64,000 nt of DNA from Hydractinia symbiolongicarpus (taxonomy: Eukaryota > Cnidaria > Hydrozoa > Anthoathecata > Hydractiniidae), in the NCBI RefSeq assembly GCF_029227915.1, contig NC_079878.1:11592001-11656000 (forward strand). Direction: 5' to 3'. A program made the position numbers and the translations under genes. Numbering within the stretch: the first letter of the stretch is position 1; the number at the start of each line of letters is the position of its first letter. A model generated the notes under the pieces. It had not been told where the DNA came from. It saw only the letters and a program-made list of their open reading frames with translations, and did not search any database. Shown here one piece after another: positions 34,741 to 48,760 of the stretch.

Positions 34741-37326
34741 GTGATGAACAAAGTAGTTCTTCTTCAATATAATTTCTTTTCATGTTGCGATAATTAGCAA
34801 AATTTTTCATTGAATTAATTAAAACAGAAATGAATTAAAAGCCCTTTTTAAATTAACCAACTGAAATGTGTCCTCGTTTATAGAGCAATAGAGAACACAT
34901 ATGCCTTTTCTATTTCAAACTTTTATATTAAAAACAAAGAAAAATTCATGCGGTATTGGACCAGGTATTAGAGCGATAATATACGCTAGTTATTTCACAG
35001 GGAAGATAATATGTCAAATAAGTTCGACATATTATCGTTTGTATTAGTAAGAAGTGATAAAAACAATTATTTTTGCTTTTTCGGCTTCAAGGTATGCAAG
35101 AGTCTTGTTACAAGAATATATGCTTATAAATAACAAATCGATTAGTTGATATGACCGTCGTTTTGTTAATAAACTTGGTTATTGGAAAGATAATGCTATA
35201 ACAATATATGATCTAACAGTAAGCAATAGTTTTGTGTTCAGTTTGATTTGAATATTGGTTTTATTCTTTAGCAACTGGTTCAACTCCCCTTAGCGTCATT
35301 AGATAAGCTGAATAAAATCAGTAGATGACCCTAGATGCCCCAAAAATCAATGCACCTGAGGTTGCAAATTAGAAATCAAATATAAACAAAGCACACACTT
35401 AAAGCCTGCAATTTCTAAAAATTAGGAAAAAGGAAGTTAAAATAACAGAGAAGAACGCAAAGATGCCTCGTTATAGCCTGTCTGCATTGATAGATAGGAA
35501 AAAGAGTACTTGTGAAGTAATTTAAAATACATTATAGTATGTTAAGATATAAACTGCCTTGTGGCATAATATGGTGATGACGGTTTTCAAAATTTCATTT
35601 TTCTCAGAAAAAAGACGCTTTTCTAATATCGAACTGGCAACAACAATGGAATTTTTAGCGATAATTTCCTTATATTGACATAAATAATGATGACAAAAAA
35701 ATGGCTAAAATCTTAACTTAATACGAAGTAATGGATTATTTCTTAAAATTGATAACAAAAGTTTTCTTAGCCTAAAATAATGTAATCGGCAAATGAATTT
35801 AAACTCAGAACTGTAATTATTTTTGTTCCTGTCATTTGATGCACTAACACTAAACACGAAATTTGTTAACAATTACGAAATTAGATGCGAAGAATGAGAA
35901 GGATTTCCTTAAACAAAAAAGGATTTTAAAAAAAAAAAATTAAATTAACTAAAAACATTGAACTCCGATGCTTATTTCACAGGCACAACAAAGGCACAAC
36001 ACTCAATACTTCAAACCAGAAGATGACAGTGCTTCGTGTATTAAAGTAACCCTGTCGCTGTTCACTTTCTGATTGAATTCTTAATAACATGAATTTTGAA
36101 TCGCCTAAATAGATCTTTTGAAAAACTATACCTTCACCAACACTTTTCTTAAAATTATGTCAAGGAGTAGAAAATCATCTGTTATGTCAAAGTATTTAAG
36201 CATGTAATTTAAACTTTTTAATCCCTAATTAGCTTGTAAGGCACAAAAATTATCAGGCAAAAGTTGTTAATAATTCTGTATAAAGAACATGTCGTATAAA
36301 TTTGAAGTGTAGCAACAGCCAGTCTGAATCGAAAAATACAATGCGACCTAATGGGATAAGTTCGTGATGACGTCATTAAAATGAATAACCGATGCAAAAG
36401 GCTGACAATCTCGTATTCTTATTCCAGATGCGCATTTTAGCAATTCGTATTGTTATTATAGACACACAGTGCCATTTGTACCACTACCACTGCTGCTACA
36501 CAGATTTACCATTCACCAATTTCGTAGGTCACCTACCTGTTGGACAAGGTGTATTCCATATGTTAACATACGCGTACTAAAACGGTCTTTACTTAGAGTG
36601 GTTCTGCGTAACTGTTATACAGATGTCAGTTTAACACTAGCAGAAGAAGCAGTGTATGATAAAACAGAGAATTTTTTTGGTTCTTACCAAATTGTAAAGT
36701 AAATCGAATACTTAAAGCTTTTCGCCGTTTTTGTGTGTGCTCAAGTGTTCTGTTCCTATTTAAGTAGTAACACATTTTAGTACATTCAAGGTAAATTATA
36801 AATATCTTTTTTTACAAAAATTAATGTTCTAAAAGGGCTAGCTATTTTTATAAGCTCGATGAATTTTCATCAACCAGAAACAAATAGAATTGAACTTAAT
36901 CTTGTTGTTTTTCTCACCTTAATAAATTTACTGTAACATGTCATTAAAATTACTTTCGCTCAGCAAGAAATAATGTGACGCAGCCACGCAGTCTATTTAA
37001 AACGTGGCATCTATTGTTCTTTCAAACAAGTATCTGTCAAACGATATGCTCAGCCCGGAGTCAAATGTCGGCTTTTCTTACACGAATATGTGAGTATTAA
37101 AACCGTTAAATTAAAAATATAACAAGGATATTTCAACTTTAGAAAATCGCATCAACAACGTTAACCCTACGTGAACTGAAGAACTACTCAACTTCTTTTC
37201 GACAAGAGCTGATTCAGACCTTTAATTGTGTTATTAATTAATTGCAGTGATTATGAACACGCACCTACGAAGTGCAAAGAACTACAGCGTACTTAGAAAA
37301 CAGCATGTGTATTTCTCTTTGCTGGA

Positions 37327-37533
37327 TTTTTAGGGATAATTTCGAGTAATAGCCAATATCTAAATCGCCGAGCGGATGGGACCCAAATATTTCGCATACA
37401 GGTGCTTTATAGATAAATAAAAAACTCATTAAGTATCATAACCAAGCAACATAGAAAAAAACAGTTATTAATAAAAAAACGGCAGGGGGGGGGGTCGGAA
37501 TCAGCCCTCTCCCCAACCTTGGACCGAATAGGG
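37327..37533 (-). mobile_element. Half copy of the piggyBac-type MITE
   Basis: Reverse complement of the first part of the 12185 element. It ends in GGACCGAATAGGG, preceded by a G run and C-rich sequence. The other end is missing and the target is GTAA rather than TTAA. Confidence 0.7.
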
Positions 37534-38000
37534 GTAAGACTAATAAGTCATATAATAAGTTATCCTTAAGATTAAAAACGAATAGTTCATTTTTTGTTTT
37601 TACAACACCCGTAACAGTAATACCTTCTGAAACGTTTTATTTTATGCCATGATGAATTCTTAACTGCTTTTGACATCAGCCTAAGACAACCATGTCATGC
37701 CTCCAGCGGGAAAGACTAAATACTTTAGAATATGGAGTAGTTGTATTCTTACCAAAGAAATTTGTAACATAGATTACTGGTACCCATGGTTGGCTTACTT
37801 GATGTAATATACAAAGTACTGCAAAGTTAAATTGTAGATTGTAAAAATTGCATACATGATTTTATTGCGTGTTTAAGGACATTTCACTGGACCAAGAAGT
37901 TAAAGGAGAATATGATAGGTAAAAATAAATACAAAGAGCTTTTAAATGCTCCTTTTGTTTATATTTGACCAACACCTATAATAAAAGTTACAATTGTCAT
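37534..38000. other. 3' flank of CRR copy 2
   Basis: No gene seen. The last part ('tttatatttgaccaacacc') is shared with the 3' flanks of the other copies and probably holds the polyadenylation region. Confidence 0.4.
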
Positions 38001-38697
38001 CTAATATGGCTTGTTTCGTCGAAGTTTATTGTAGTAACATCGGTAGCTACTTTTTCGGTAGAAAGACTTTCCGCAGTAGCCGTACAATTTTTTGCTGTAA
38101 CATCGACGTCGGTGACAGAAATGTGTTCGCTTGTCACAAAACCCATATCCACAGATTCTGTACCATCTTTTCAAGTAGCATCGACGTCTCCAACAGAATT
38201 GAATATGTTTGTTGCAAACCTTATGTCCACATATGCGGTACCATTTTTTTGAGTAGCATCTTCTCTTCCAGCAAAACTGAGTACGTCTGTTACAAACACT
38301 GTAGCCACAGATACGGTAATACCTCTTTGCATAGACACGTCTTCGGAAGCACAGTTGACTTTTGATGTTGTAGATGTTTTTTCCGCAATAACGATAGTAT
38401 TTTCTACTGTAAAGTTTGTTTCGGTAGCAATAGTGGGTTGCAGAGCTATAGCGTCTGTATGGTCCACCTAGGAGAGAAATATAAGATGAATTCTAATAAC
38501 TATTTAATTCTAGTAGGCACTGTCACCGGAAAACACTGAGTAAACTCCCTATAAAAACTATAAACAAAGAACTTACATCTTCTGTAGTAAGTGGGATCTT
38601 CAAGATCAATTGATTCGCTGGTGTTATCCTGTTCTACTTCTTCTGCAAGCGCAAAAGCACAAATGCCGATCAATGCAAGAGCTATGTACAGCTTCAT
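38001..38697 (-). CDS. CRR copy 2: secreted Cys/Tyr/Arg-rich repeat protein, 3 modules
   Basis: Exons are 38697-38577 and 38467-38001 (minus), 195 residues. The signal peptide is identical to copy 1. The propeptide EEVEQDNTSESIDLEDP ends YYRR before the first mature Cys. Three full four-Cys modules; one begins CGHKVCNKHIQFC and the last has CGYGFCDKRTHFC. In one degenerate module SHFC is changed to SQLC, but the Cys stays. 18 mature cysteines. The first exon ends at 38783 with the same donor as copy 1, and a TATA box is at 38841-38848. It differs from copy 1 in many codons without breaking the frame. Confidence 0.88.
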
Positions 38698-38840
38698 TCT
38701 CTATGAAAAGATTTTGTTGTATAATAATAACCGTCGTGTAACACAAGATTTCGTCGTAGTTAAAAAAAGTAGATGCACTTACCTGTTTCTGTACTTTTGT
38801 CTCTCAGGGATACAATGTAAAACTGCATGATATTTTCCCC

Positions 38841-38848
38841 GTTATATA
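38841..38848 (-). promoter_or_regulatory. TATA box of CRR copy 2
   Basis: TATATAAC on the minus strand in the same context as copy 1 (followed by 'ggggaaaatatcatgcag'). Confidence 0.6.
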
Positions 38849-38859
38849 CCTTTGTAAAA

Positions 38860-41800
38860 AGTGCTTAATCATGAAAAGATAAAATAAATGAATAAAATAT
38901 TTACCGCTAATTATATCAGCACATGCCTTAATAAGGTTATCAAGACCACAGTTGCATTTTGGACGTATTGGAAACCCATTGATGTCAATTGTCAAGGGAA
39001 GAAAATAATTTAAATAAAGCAGGACAGGAAGTGACACTACAATTTCTGTTTAACGGTTCAGGTTCTTTCGTTTCACCTTTAGTAGGAAATTTAGGAAAAA
39101 GTTTTGCAGCGGAAGTATATGTTGTTAGTATTATGTCATCAGATTTTTGTTGTAGTGTAGTGTCGTTTACAGACTTCATCTGTGGGAGATGCTTTAATAA
39201 CAGCAATGCGATCATTTTCGTTGCTAGACTTCTATTTAAGTGATTAAGTACTATTTATACCAGATCTACAATAAATATACAGCCTAAATATTTTTCATTA
39301 ATTTAATGTTGCATCTAAAATGTGAACTTGAGAGCATTAGGTCAGTAAAGATAGAAGTTGCAAAGGATGTTAAGTTATAAGGTTCTGTCATAAAGTAGTT
39401 GGTGATTTTCAAGTCGGTCTAATCAAATAACGTAAGATCGTTAGTCTCAAACTCTTGACCTGTCCCAATTTTTGCTGGCATCAGCACGAATATTTTCTCT
39501 TAATTTTGGACTTTTTTGGCGTCCGACGTGAATTATTTCGGTGTGCAGGTGCGCTGGGAAATGTTACTAGCAAAATTTGCAAAGTTAACGACTTGATAGC
39601 CTGCTGGTTGCGGAGTACAGGCCATTGGAACCTTTTGATCATGTATAAAAAGTCTCAATAAAGCTGTTATTGTTTTGTTGAGTTTGTCCACGATTGTAGT
39701 TATTTCTTGTATAAGGATTTTCTTTTTGAAAAGTAGAAGGAAATGACCTTCCTAACGTTTGATAGGTGAAGTATTATTCCAGCATAAACTAATAAAATGG
39801 CAACTGCGTGACAACTTTAAGTCCTGTGTGCCGAATACATGTCTTTCATTGCAAAATTTGAGTCAATTTATTGCACTGATTGGTTCCCATCAGCTGATTT
39901 TAAACTATCCAGTCCCTATGTGTAGCTCTGTAAGCCTATTACATTTCCAAAATAGAAGTGAAAACTCACTTTTCTTAGGTTGCACATTTAACCCTTAGAG
40001 AGTGAGAAAATATGTCTTTTGATTGTTTGATTCTATTATTATCTAGTCTTTAAGTGCGACAATTAGTGATTTCTTTTATGATCTAATAATTCCGTAAAGA
40101 CAATTGTGGTGTTGTAATGCTGCTGAAACAACCATGCGCCATGTTGACGACTGGTCGACAATCATTACATTTTTTACATAGTAATATTTTCAGTAGGTGA
40201 TAAGTAGATTCGTTTTATCATTAGCTAACCATTAATACATTATTTGTATATCATGGGGTGAATGATTTAGAATGTCAAGGATAGTCAAGGGGTTTAGAGA
40301 AATGTAGCGTATCCCAGAAACTATCGTTACTTCTATCTACGCCTTCTTTAGGGACAGAAATTTATGTTAATTGCATACTCAGTAACGATAGTAATCACCC
40401 AAGAATGCTAATGTAATCAAGATTTTTAGCCGATTTAATTGTAAAAGATTCTATTGCTGCGCCATCGAAAGTAATTATAGAATGAACAAGCTATAATAGA
40501 GCTAAATGTTTCCGTTTATTATTTATTTTAAATTAAAAAGAAACACCTTAAATTAACGAGCTAAAAATGCGTTTTAGTTTATGGTGAAGTACACTCCGAA
40601 TTATGGCGAATGTTTTTTCAATACTGATATTATTGCATTGAAACAAACAAAAATACATGTTGTATTGTACCAGGTTTTACGGTTGATTCTTCTGTCAAAG
40701 TAAATGTTTCTTTAACATGATTATATACATTAATCTTCCTTTAAGCGTTGTGGTAATGAGAATGCTATTATTTATCATTCTTTGCTTACATTCGATCCCC
40801 TTGAAGTCTCAAATTTCTAAAAATTACGAAGAAGGAAGTAACAGAGAAGAAAATAAAGATGTCTCGTTTAAGAGCATGTTTGCATTAATAGGAAAAAGAG
40901 TACTTGCAAAGTAATTTAAACAAAGTGATTAGAACAATGAAAAATTTAGGAACATTTATTTAATATTTAGATAAAATGATGACAACAAAACACTTCCTTG
41001 ATTTTTTAGCAAGAAGTAGGAGATAATCCTGTTTTACTAAAAATCCTAATTAATTTGTAAAGCACAAAATTATTAAACAAAAATTGTTAATAGTTCTGCA
41101 TGTAAGACACGTCAGTCAGTGCAAATCAACGGCTAGTGCAAATCGAAAAATAAAATTCTACCTGATCGGATAAATTCGAGATAATGCTATTAAAATACAA
41201 TGTCCAATGCAAAAGGCTTTCGCAATTTCGTATTACTATTTCAGAAGTGCAGTTTAGGCATTTCGTATTAGCATTTCATATTGTTATCCGAAACAGGCAG
41301 TTTTACAACTTTTACTACCATCACTGATACTCATTTTCCCCATTCGTATTGACATTCCAGGCACGCATTTCAGCCATTTCGTATTGCACCCACGGATACG
41401 CTGTTGCACCACTTTTTGTTTTAAGACACACAGATTTATCATTTTGTATCATTTCTTTAACTTTTGGAGATTTGCCGCAAACGTCGGCAATACGAAATTA
41501 TTGTACGTCACCTACATGTTGAAGAAGGCCTGTTTCACATTTCATTTTAAACACGAGCTTACTGAAATTTTCTTCATCTAGAATGATGCTGTGTAACTGT
41601 TGCATCGATTATCATTCTCACTTTAATCTGCACTATCAGCAATCAGCACTACCAGGAGAAGTAGCACATGATAAAGAAATTAATTTTTAACTTACTTCTC
41701 AATAATCCTACTAATTGACAAACTGCATATTCAAACAAATACATTATTTAAACTCAAAAAGGTTTTAGGGGTCATATAGCGGGACACACATTCAGTATAT

Positions 41801-43071
41801 TTTTAATGTATTCAAACTACCAAAAATAAATGCTCTAGAAAATTTTGCAAGTTTTACATGCTAAAAGAAATATTCATGAAACAAGAAAAACGAAATACCA
41901 ATGCCAAACGTACAATGGATTTGCGTACTTTTAATACATTTACGGATATGTCACTAAAAATCATCAGGAAACAATGTAACCACCAATATAACGAATTACT
42001 TGGAAATGGAGGAATGTTGTTAAATTGTAATGGTTATCAATTGAAGATAATTTAGCTTGTTAAAAATTACAGACAGGGCATTACAATTAGACTAAAGGCC
42101 TTCGCCATACCAGTATGTGTTAAAATACGCGCAAGAACATTATGCAACATTGGTAGTGTGAAACAATGAGTTAAACAAGACACCTTTTAAGACTTGTTTA
42201 GTAAGTCTTTAAATAAGCTATCATCAATACCAAAAATAACTGTTCATTTTATTTTCTGCAGAAAGTGAAATTCCAACTCTTTGATCTGCTTATTTTAATA
42301 TGGTGAAGATTTCACTGTTCATACTCAAAACTCAGACCAAGGATGAATGTGTTCACCGTCTTCTTAACAAGTAATTTTAGTAAACCACGAACTACAATAT
42401 GGTTTACTCATATTTAACTTTAAAGATATTAAACCTTTTCGAGGTTTTACTGCGGAGATAATTTAAGTCTTAAAAGAAAATGTTGCCAATAGTTTTTTGT
42501 TTTTTTATGTAACGTGATCCGAAACTCACAACTCACAAAAATATCATTTTTTCCCAATTCATTAGTTCTAGAACTAATTTCAATTCTTTAAGTTCCTGCG
42601 AATTATTAAATTTCATTTAATATACCTTCCGCTTTCAACATAGTTCAGATGTCAGATATCTAAAAAATTCACGAACAACGATTTTACGGTAAAATGCAGC
42701 AAAATCGGGAACACAATAAACGTTACAAAATAATTTTCCATAATGAAATAAACATATGCTGAAAGTTTCAAATTCTAACCATAGAAATTATTACATGATA
42801 CCTATTACAATTCATAGAAATACATAAGTACCTAGTACCTAGAAATTTCGGTGATATCGGATGAAAAAATTAGGCAGCTAGGCACCCATTAGTTAGGTAT
42901 GAACAGCCAGATGGCATCACATCTATTCCCCTATAGCAACATGTTAGGAAAAAGCCTCACCAAATGGGTAGCAGTGATGAAAAGAGAGAATATGGGCTAT
43001 AAAAGTTGAAACAGCTTTTAAATGCTCATTTTTGTATATTTAACCGACACATGATAAAATTTACATTTCAT
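38860..43071. other. Duplicated upstream segment of CRR copy 2 and 3' flank of psi3
   Basis: No supported gene. It aligns with 49700-54040 over most of its length. Conserved blocks lie at about 40192-40240 and 40825-40920. Short ORFs (39455, 39759, 40717, 41384, 41858) lack splice context and are not kept in the sister segment. Confidence 0.5.
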
Positions 43072-43741
43072 TTAGTATGGTTTGTGTGGTTGAGGTTTGG
43101 TGTAGTAACATCTGTAGCTACTTTTTCTGTAGATGGATTTTTCACAATAGCCGTACAACTTCTTGTTGTAGCATTGGTGACAAAAATGTGTTCGCTGGGG
43201 AAAAACAACATAGCCACAGATTCCGTACGATTTTTCAAGTAGAATATACAACTCCAACAAAATTATGTGTTTGTTGCAAACACCATATCTGCAGTTTCTG
43301 TACCATCTCTTTGAGTAGGACCTTCTCTTCCAGCAAAACTGAGTACGTCTGTTACAAACACGGTAGCCACAAATATGGTATTACGTCTTTGCGTAGACGC
43401 GTCTTCGGAAGCAGAAGTGACTTCTGATGTTGTAGATGTTTTTTCCGCAATATCGATACTATTTTCTGCTGTAAAGTTTGTTTCAGTAGCAATAGTGTGT
43501 TGCAGAGCGACAACATTTGTAAGGTCCAACTATAAAGTAATGTAAGGTACGTTTTAAAATTACTTTCTGCAGTACTAGCCAGCTAAAGCAGTTGAGGCAA
43601 TTTGTTATCAAAATACAAAAAACTTACATGTTCTGAAGTATGTAGAATATTCAAGATCAGTGGTTTCGTGTGTGGTATCCGGTTTTACATCTTCGGCAAG
43701 CGCCAAGGTACAAATCCCAACCAATGCTAGAACGATATAAA
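43072..43741 (-). pseudogene. CRR pseudogene psi3 (third copy in the array)
   Basis: The two-exon layout is still visible. The exon-2-like part (about 43741-43627) has a one-base deletion just after the ATG, putting the signal peptide out of frame. The exon-3-like part has several in-frame stops (one where the others have CGA or CAA after the first modules), lost cysteines and a length change in a module. Recognisable pieces include GICGYVVFPQRTHFC and YRKSSYRCYY. The propeptide differs (DVKPDTTHETTDLEYS), so this is also the most diverged member. Confidence 0.88.
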
Positions 43742-43869
43742 TCTCATAAAATCAATAGTCCTTGTTTCACAGTGTGTTTTGGCATAAAACAAGAAATACC
43801 TACTTGATTGGCAGGTGTTTTTACTATAACCCTTCGTTTTTCAGGGTAATGTGCACACTCATGTAGTGA

Positions 43870-46800
43870 TGCCACTAAATTATCGAAACATCTACCGCTT
43901 ATTATGCATCCACATGCCTTAAGACTACGGCAGATTTTTAGACGTGTTTGAAACCTGTTAAGAAACATTTTGGATAGAAACAAATAATTGGATATTTACG
44001 TAACAATACTTTGCAGGAAGTAGTGCAGTTCTAAATATTATCTTTCTCATTGATACCTCATGATTCTTTAACATGTGATATTTAGATAACATCTGTTGCT
44101 CCTGTCAAGTATCACCTTTGCAATAACTCGTACTTTAAGAGGTGATAAATCTAATAAATGCTCAAATTTCCTGTCTTTCGAAAGTCACGATGACTGTAAA
44201 CTTATTGTAAACACATATAGCTAAAAATGACTGATTTTTTTTAAATTAATCGGAATTTTCTATGAAAATTCAAAAAATGTATCAGAATTTTTAATTTATT
44301 CCTACATTCTTACTTGTATGCAAAACACTTCCCGTTTTTTATTCGCGAAATGGAAAATTAAAATTATGCCCTAGAGATCGCGTTTTAATCATAAAAATTT
44401 CTGGCTTAAAGTGTTTCCACGGTATTTCGACGCAATAAAAATAGCCATGTGCACATCCCACGTTTGGTCGCAGTAATCTTCAGTGGTTTTACACTTTGTT
44501 ATTTTCGGTACGTGATAAGTAGGTTCTCATGATCATTACTAAATAAAACTTGAATGTTTTTACGTCTGTAATAAATTCTAGACAAATTTAAATGAGATAA
44601 TAGTTCTGTTACTGACTAACTATTCTCAAATTATTTCTTTGTGGTAAAAGGAAATCTGTCATTTGAAATATAATTTTCATGCCTACACGTTTTTAAAAAC
44701 TAAAAGAAAGAGAGAATCAGGCTCAAAAGGGTATTTTGGTGCATACAATTTATAATTTTTAGTACATAAATTTGCATTTCACCTCACAAAGGAATGCGCA
44801 TGGCAATATCTAATTTGATAGGGTACTACCAATGATGGAGTCTTTGACCTTTCTGCACACTTTTTCTGCATGGTTGCTTTGCTTGATGTCCCCACTATAA
44901 AGTATGTAATGTTTCCGCTAAATTTGCAATAACGGCTAAAACTTGTTCATTGATTTTACGCGTGCATCTTGCGTGTATTAAAAGTACACTAAACAGCTGG
45001 TTTTCCCATAAATTTTGTTTAATCATAACAATCATATATCTCTACCACACTCCCTGCTTCGTATCTGTTTACATATGGACAATACACGGGAACTTTAGTC
45101 GTACTAAATCTAGGAAGGAAATGTTTGCACACTTTACATGTTGGTTGAAGTAGTGATAATTCGTTCACAGTATTATAAGTAAGACATTAAACAAAAAAAA
45201 AATAGAAATAGAATTTTGAATAATGCAAAGCATTTTCATGGGTATAAAATGTTAAGTGATTAATCACACCGACTAACGACATAGAAATAATATCGTATCA
45301 CCCCAGATATTTCCTTTTTTATTGTATTTTCGATACGTATCAAAATGAAAATCCTAGTTTTCCGGCATTTATGCTGATAAAATACAACTTGCACAGCATT
45401 TTTACGACATTTTTGATTGATTTATTGATAACAATATAACCTATTCGCCAATTTAAATATCTGTTAACTGTGATCTCCCCTACATATATGTTGTGACAAT
45501 TGAACTAACATACTCTTCGTAATGTTCTAGCTGCAAATCTCCTTTATTGGGTTTAAAGAACAAGAAGAAGTTTATGACCTCATCCATTATCAAGAAGGAT
45601 ATGTGTTCTATAAGATAAGCGGCGGTGTAACATAATGTAATCTTTGCGAAATATCACATTGACTAACCTCCCTTACTTAGTATTTAACATCTTTTAACAT
45701 CGTTAAAATAATTTAAATTGAGTAAATAAATGTGAGAATGTAAAACTTTTGCGTGACACCTCACTACCCATTACTCCCTATTCTCTTCAAAATTATCAAA
45801 ATTTTATACTTATATAACACTTATATGACACTTATATATGACGGACAGATTTATTTGTCCTGAAAAAATTTTTCAAAGAAATTTACAAAGAGGAATCTTT
45901 CTAAAGCATTTATCTTTATAGAACTGTCTTTTTCATATCCCAAGTAAACATTTTGGTTAAAGTTAAGCTCCATATGACGGACATTAAAAGACATTAATGC
46001 CTTTCATTGACTTTCTTACTCCTAAGTATTGTTCTGCATGTTATTTCCTTAATCTGCTAGATTTCATCACTTGTATGCATAGGTTGCATCTAAGAAACTA
46101 TTTTTGATTTGTTAAGTAACATTTCTGCTGCCAAACAATGAAAAAGGCTGTCGAGGGTCCATTACGCACTAAAAATTAGTTAACTTTATAGACACCTCTC
46201 TAAAACGGACAGAAATTGGTAGCATGCTACGAAGGTCCGGTTTGTAGATCTGCTATTCATTTTCTGTATGTTTCAAAGAGACTCTATTACGCACCTTAGT
46301 GTGTAGTAGTTTGGCGCTCAACTTAGCGTAACCGGGTTACATTTACTTGTGGCGTAATCGGCATTTAAACGCGGGTCCCTCGGCTAGTCCCTTTATTACT
46401 AGATTTTTTCTGTCAGTGTGTTGGAAATGGTTGCGCGAAGCTTTATTCTGGAATAGGTAATTGACTGAGTAACGTCCCTGTGAATTTTTGCGAGAATTAA
46501 CAACTAGTGTTAAAAAAAATCACAATTTTCTTACCTTATTCTTACAATATGACACTTAAGTATCTTTAATTAAGACTTGTCTTGTCTCTATGTCCACTGT
46601 ATTTGTTGGATCGAAAAAAAATTGACATTTAAAACTGACAAAGAAATTTTGCTCGTGTCATAAAATACCGGAAACCACCACGGTTATATCATTTCTTTCA
46701 ATACAAGAACATTTCCAACTTATGCATGACAAAACTTACTTTCCTGTATTGTTTTGTTTGTCCTAGTAATTTCTCATTTCAATTTGTAAAATATTTTACA

Positions 46801-48760
46801 ATGTAGTCTCTAAAAGAATGTTCGCAAAATGGGGAAGAAGGAAGTTAAAGAGACAGGGAAAGATCTCGTTGATGCTTGGCACACAAAAGAAAGTACTTGT
46901 AAAGTAATTTAAACATGCGATCAGTAGCAATGAAAGTAAACTACATTATGACATGAAATTGTAATAGCTCTGACGCAATCTAATTAATTCGCAGAAGGAA
47001 TGTAATCGACTCTGTAACTACAGCTTGAAGACACCCAAATAAACATAATTTCATCAACCCAACGCTAGCTATACATTAATGCTGCGTTACAAGGCTAAAC
47101 GTTTCCTCTTGTTTCACAGAGCATGCATCTTTATGATTTTTATTTTCCATACTCTTATGCTAAAAAGTTACATAGGTGTGAGCAACACATCAGAAGTCTC
47201 TTTTATACGAAATAAGCGTCTATGTTTATTTTCCTTACGAAAAAATACTTTTTGGTGAGAAAATTGACATAAGAGATACATAATTGAGAAGAAGGAGAAA
47301 GAAAGGAAAAATTACGCAACAGATTACGTTCAAAAGCGAGCTATGCACTGCAAAATAGGTGGAAATGTCGGTGATGCTTAGGTGAGGCCACGTCAGCATT
47401 CCATTTTTTTCTCCTAGCCAACCTTTCTGCACTTTTAAGGCGTCTGATATATTTTCATGCTGATAACTAAGCTTTTTTGGTACTCTAATAACAAACTTCT
47501 TTCTGTATGTTCACAATCAGGATCAGCATCACAACATTCCTCGTAAGCTGCAAATGCCCTGTGTGTTAAAAAAATAAATAAAAATAGTTCTGCTAGCTAA
47601 TGACTGGCTATCCTCTATATACTATTTAACCTATGCCAGGATATTGTTCTCCATAAATTCAGCTCAATAAAATTACAGCAGCAGAGTTTGCTCCTCGTAC
47701 CTGCCTGCAAGCTCTTCATCACTCCCCACAACTTGTTTTTTTCGTATAGAAAGAAATTTTGTAAGTTCCAGATGACTCCATAAACTTGAAATCATTTAAC
47801 GTAAACTTGCTTAGTAAAACTGGCTCACAACTTGAATTACTAGCCATGACAACAAACCAGCAATAAGCAGTGAATGCACTTGACTGCTGCTGCTAACTTG
47901 CCTTTTGCGCCACCGAATAGCTCAAAATTTTCGTGAGTTTTCAGCACCGAGAGTCTCGTGAGTCTCGTCGAGATTGTAATACCGTGTATTGTAGTACTGT
48001 GTATTAAAACATACGAGACTAATAATTTTTAATTACAGTTTTTGTTACGCAATTTAGACCTTCTCGATGGGTACGATGATTTTTGTGCGAAAATCCTCAG
48101 AAAAATAATTATGCTAATTTATTGATTTAGTTCCATACTACAATTGTGGCACTTTAATAAGCTTCACTGCTTCAGAATTATTGGATAGCTGGCACTTTAA
48201 TTAGTGTAACATAGCATAATTGCTTAATTCCTTAATGGAAATCGCTTTATAATTTCATAGCTAAGATCAATGGAAAGAATTACTTAATTAACATTAGCTA
48301 ATTAAAAGGCGAACAACAAAACTACCGCATTTTAACACTTATAACAACAGTCCACACATACCTCAAAAGGTAAATGACAAACACGTACTTTATTGGAGAT
48401 GATGCACGAAGAAAGCAGCAATTTAAACCTACCTGAAGTATCCTTTTGTAAAAATAATTAACCCTATTCAGGGCGGGGTTTATAGGGCCCTGCACAACCG
48501 TTACTTAAAAAGTTCCTTAGAAATCCGCAGATTTTAGTACAGTTGCTTATAACGTTGTTGTTTGCAATGTTATGTTTAAAAAATATGTGGATGTTGTCTT
48601 CATTGCATTTTCACATCTTTTAGTAAACAAAGAAGTTAGAATTTAGAGGGGAGAAATATAGATATTGAGTGCAGAAATAAATAATTATTAAATGCTCCTT
48701 TTGTATATATTTGACCAACAACAATGATCGACACCTATGATATGATTTACAATACTTCAT
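43870..48760. other. Upstream segment of psi3 and 3' flank of copy 4
   Basis: No supported gene. Parts match the upstream region of copy 6 near 57600-60300, some inverted ('gataagtaggttc' at 44515) and some direct (about 44900 with 58860). A conserved block is at about 46830-46920. ORFs at 44950 and 47235 are unsupported. Confidence 0.45.

Larger units (their letters stand above)
33365..37326. other. Duplicated upstream segment of CRR copy 1
   Basis: No gene supported. It aligns with the upstream regions of copies 2 and 4 and less well with psi3 and copy 6. It contains conserved blocks at about 34140-34190 ('gataagtagattcgtttta') and 35425-35530 ('agtacttgtgaagtaattta'), a hairpin (34503-34600) and a tRNA-like fragment. 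Short ORFs at 33491, 36392 and 36469 are not conserved between copies. Confidence 0.5.
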
